From assembly GCA_964556655.1 (NCBI GenBank), contig CAZKWY010000014.1, positions 1-20,221 of the forward strand: a DNA stretch of 20,221 nt. Direction: 5' to 3'. Each line of letters opens with the position of its first letter. Within the stretch, counting starts at the first letter, position 1. A program made the position numbers and the translations under genes. Under the pieces are notes generated by a model. That model saw only the letters and a program-made list of their open reading frames with translations, did not search any database and was not told where the DNA came from. The DNA comes from CAZKWY01 sp964556655. GTDB taxonomy: Bacteria; Patescibacteriota; Minisyncoccia; Portnoybacterales; UBA2143. Shown here piece by piece: positions 19,811 to 20,221 of this stretch.

Positions 19811-20221
19811 CTATTTCATGCCTCCTCCTCCCGGGCCTCCCGTAGTTCCCGGTAGCTGGAACCCCTCATTTTGAGTTTCAGCAGTTTCACTAATTGTCCC
19901 TATGACAACAACGTCGCCTTCTTTAAGCCCGGAGACAATTTCGGTCATCGTATCATTTGAAATTCCAACTTCAACTTGCTGGGAACGAGGATTATTACCT
20001 GCCATCGCCTGGACATAATAAACGCCCTGTTGAGATTTAACCACGGAATTGGGAACTGAAATAACGTTTTGTTTGGATTCGGTAATAATATTGGCCGTAA
20101 CGCTCATTCCCGGTTTGATTTTTTCATCCTGCAGATCAAAGGCAATTTTAATGCCGTAACTCACCACCCCCTGGTCAACCGCGCCCAAAGTATCAACTTC
20201 AACCACCTTGCCGGTAATAGA
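19811..20221 (-). CDS. MacA-like periplasmic adaptor, C-terminal part (partial)
   Basis: The last 137 residues of a membrane-fusion (HlyD/MacA) protein are present; the start is beyond the window edge. The visible part has a beta-barrel with GVVSYGIKIAFDLQDEKIKP and GMSVTANIITESKQNVISVP, then a membrane-proximal domain with VYYVQ, QQVEVGISNDTMTEIVSGL and KEGDVVVIG. The tail is Gly-rich (TTGGPGGGGMK), common in this family. It links the MacB-type permease to the outside. It is first in the minus-strand operon with the ATPase (20-base gap), the permease and the DUF5666-like gene. Confidence 0.88.
   Translation of the reverse strand, partial: SITGKVVEVDTLGAVDQGVVSYGIKIAFDLQDEKIKPGMSVTANIITESKQNVISVPNSVVKSQQGVYYVQAMAGNNPRSQQVEVGISNDTMTEIVSGLKEGDVVVIGTISETAETQNEGFQLPGTTGGPGGGGMK

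Overview
The window reads as a chromosomal segment of a Candidate Phyla Radiation (Patescibacteria) bacterium. The signs are AT-rich compact genes, large serine recombinases of a type common in that group, a DUF5659-type small protein beside small uncharacterised element genes, TGA read as a normal stop, and very few Shine-Dalgarno sequences. Several promoters place the start of transcription almost on the ATG, so some mRNAs look leaderless. The placement is by recognition of gene families, not by a database search.

Region 1 (1-5493) looks like an integrated mobile element. It holds a secreted trypsin-like protease, five or six small uncharacterised proteins, an AT-rich repeat tract, and a large serine recombinase next to tRNA-Asn. 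The recombinase stop codon lies inside the tRNA gene on the opposite strand, and the tRNA terminator lies inside the recombinase coding sequence. The recombinase mRNA is predicted to start exactly at the base of a nested hairpin. The loop of that hairpin can form 13 pairs with the bases just before the start codon.

Region 2 (5482-12645) is ordinary chromosome, mostly on the minus strand: GT2 glycosyltransferase, Fpg/MutM, GT4 glycosyltransferase and tRNA-Asn; then FKBP and a small anchored protein; then CTP synthase with a long, possibly structured upstream region. A leaderless methyltransferase points the other way.

Region 3 (12747-17175) is rearranged. It has exonuclease III, an orphan SPASM radical-SAM enzyme with an unusually strong ribosome site, a decayed inverted fragment of a serine recombinase, an unassigned ~184-nt RNA with a consensus promoter and an intrinsic terminator, and an intact second serine recombinase. 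That recombinase stops a few bases from a truncated hicB. A decayed methyltransferase fragment follows.

Region 4 (17183-20221) is a MacAB-like export operon on the minus strand (adaptor, ATPase, permease) plus an anchored DUF5666-like protein. A 58-bp perfect cloverleaf palindrome sits between the permease and that last gene. A dispersed-repeat-like sequence is inserted in frame in the ATPase.

The most interesting signals are the two structured RNAs beside the two serine recombinases (3801-3924 and 14927-15111), and the way both recombinase genes end at or within the host target gene.
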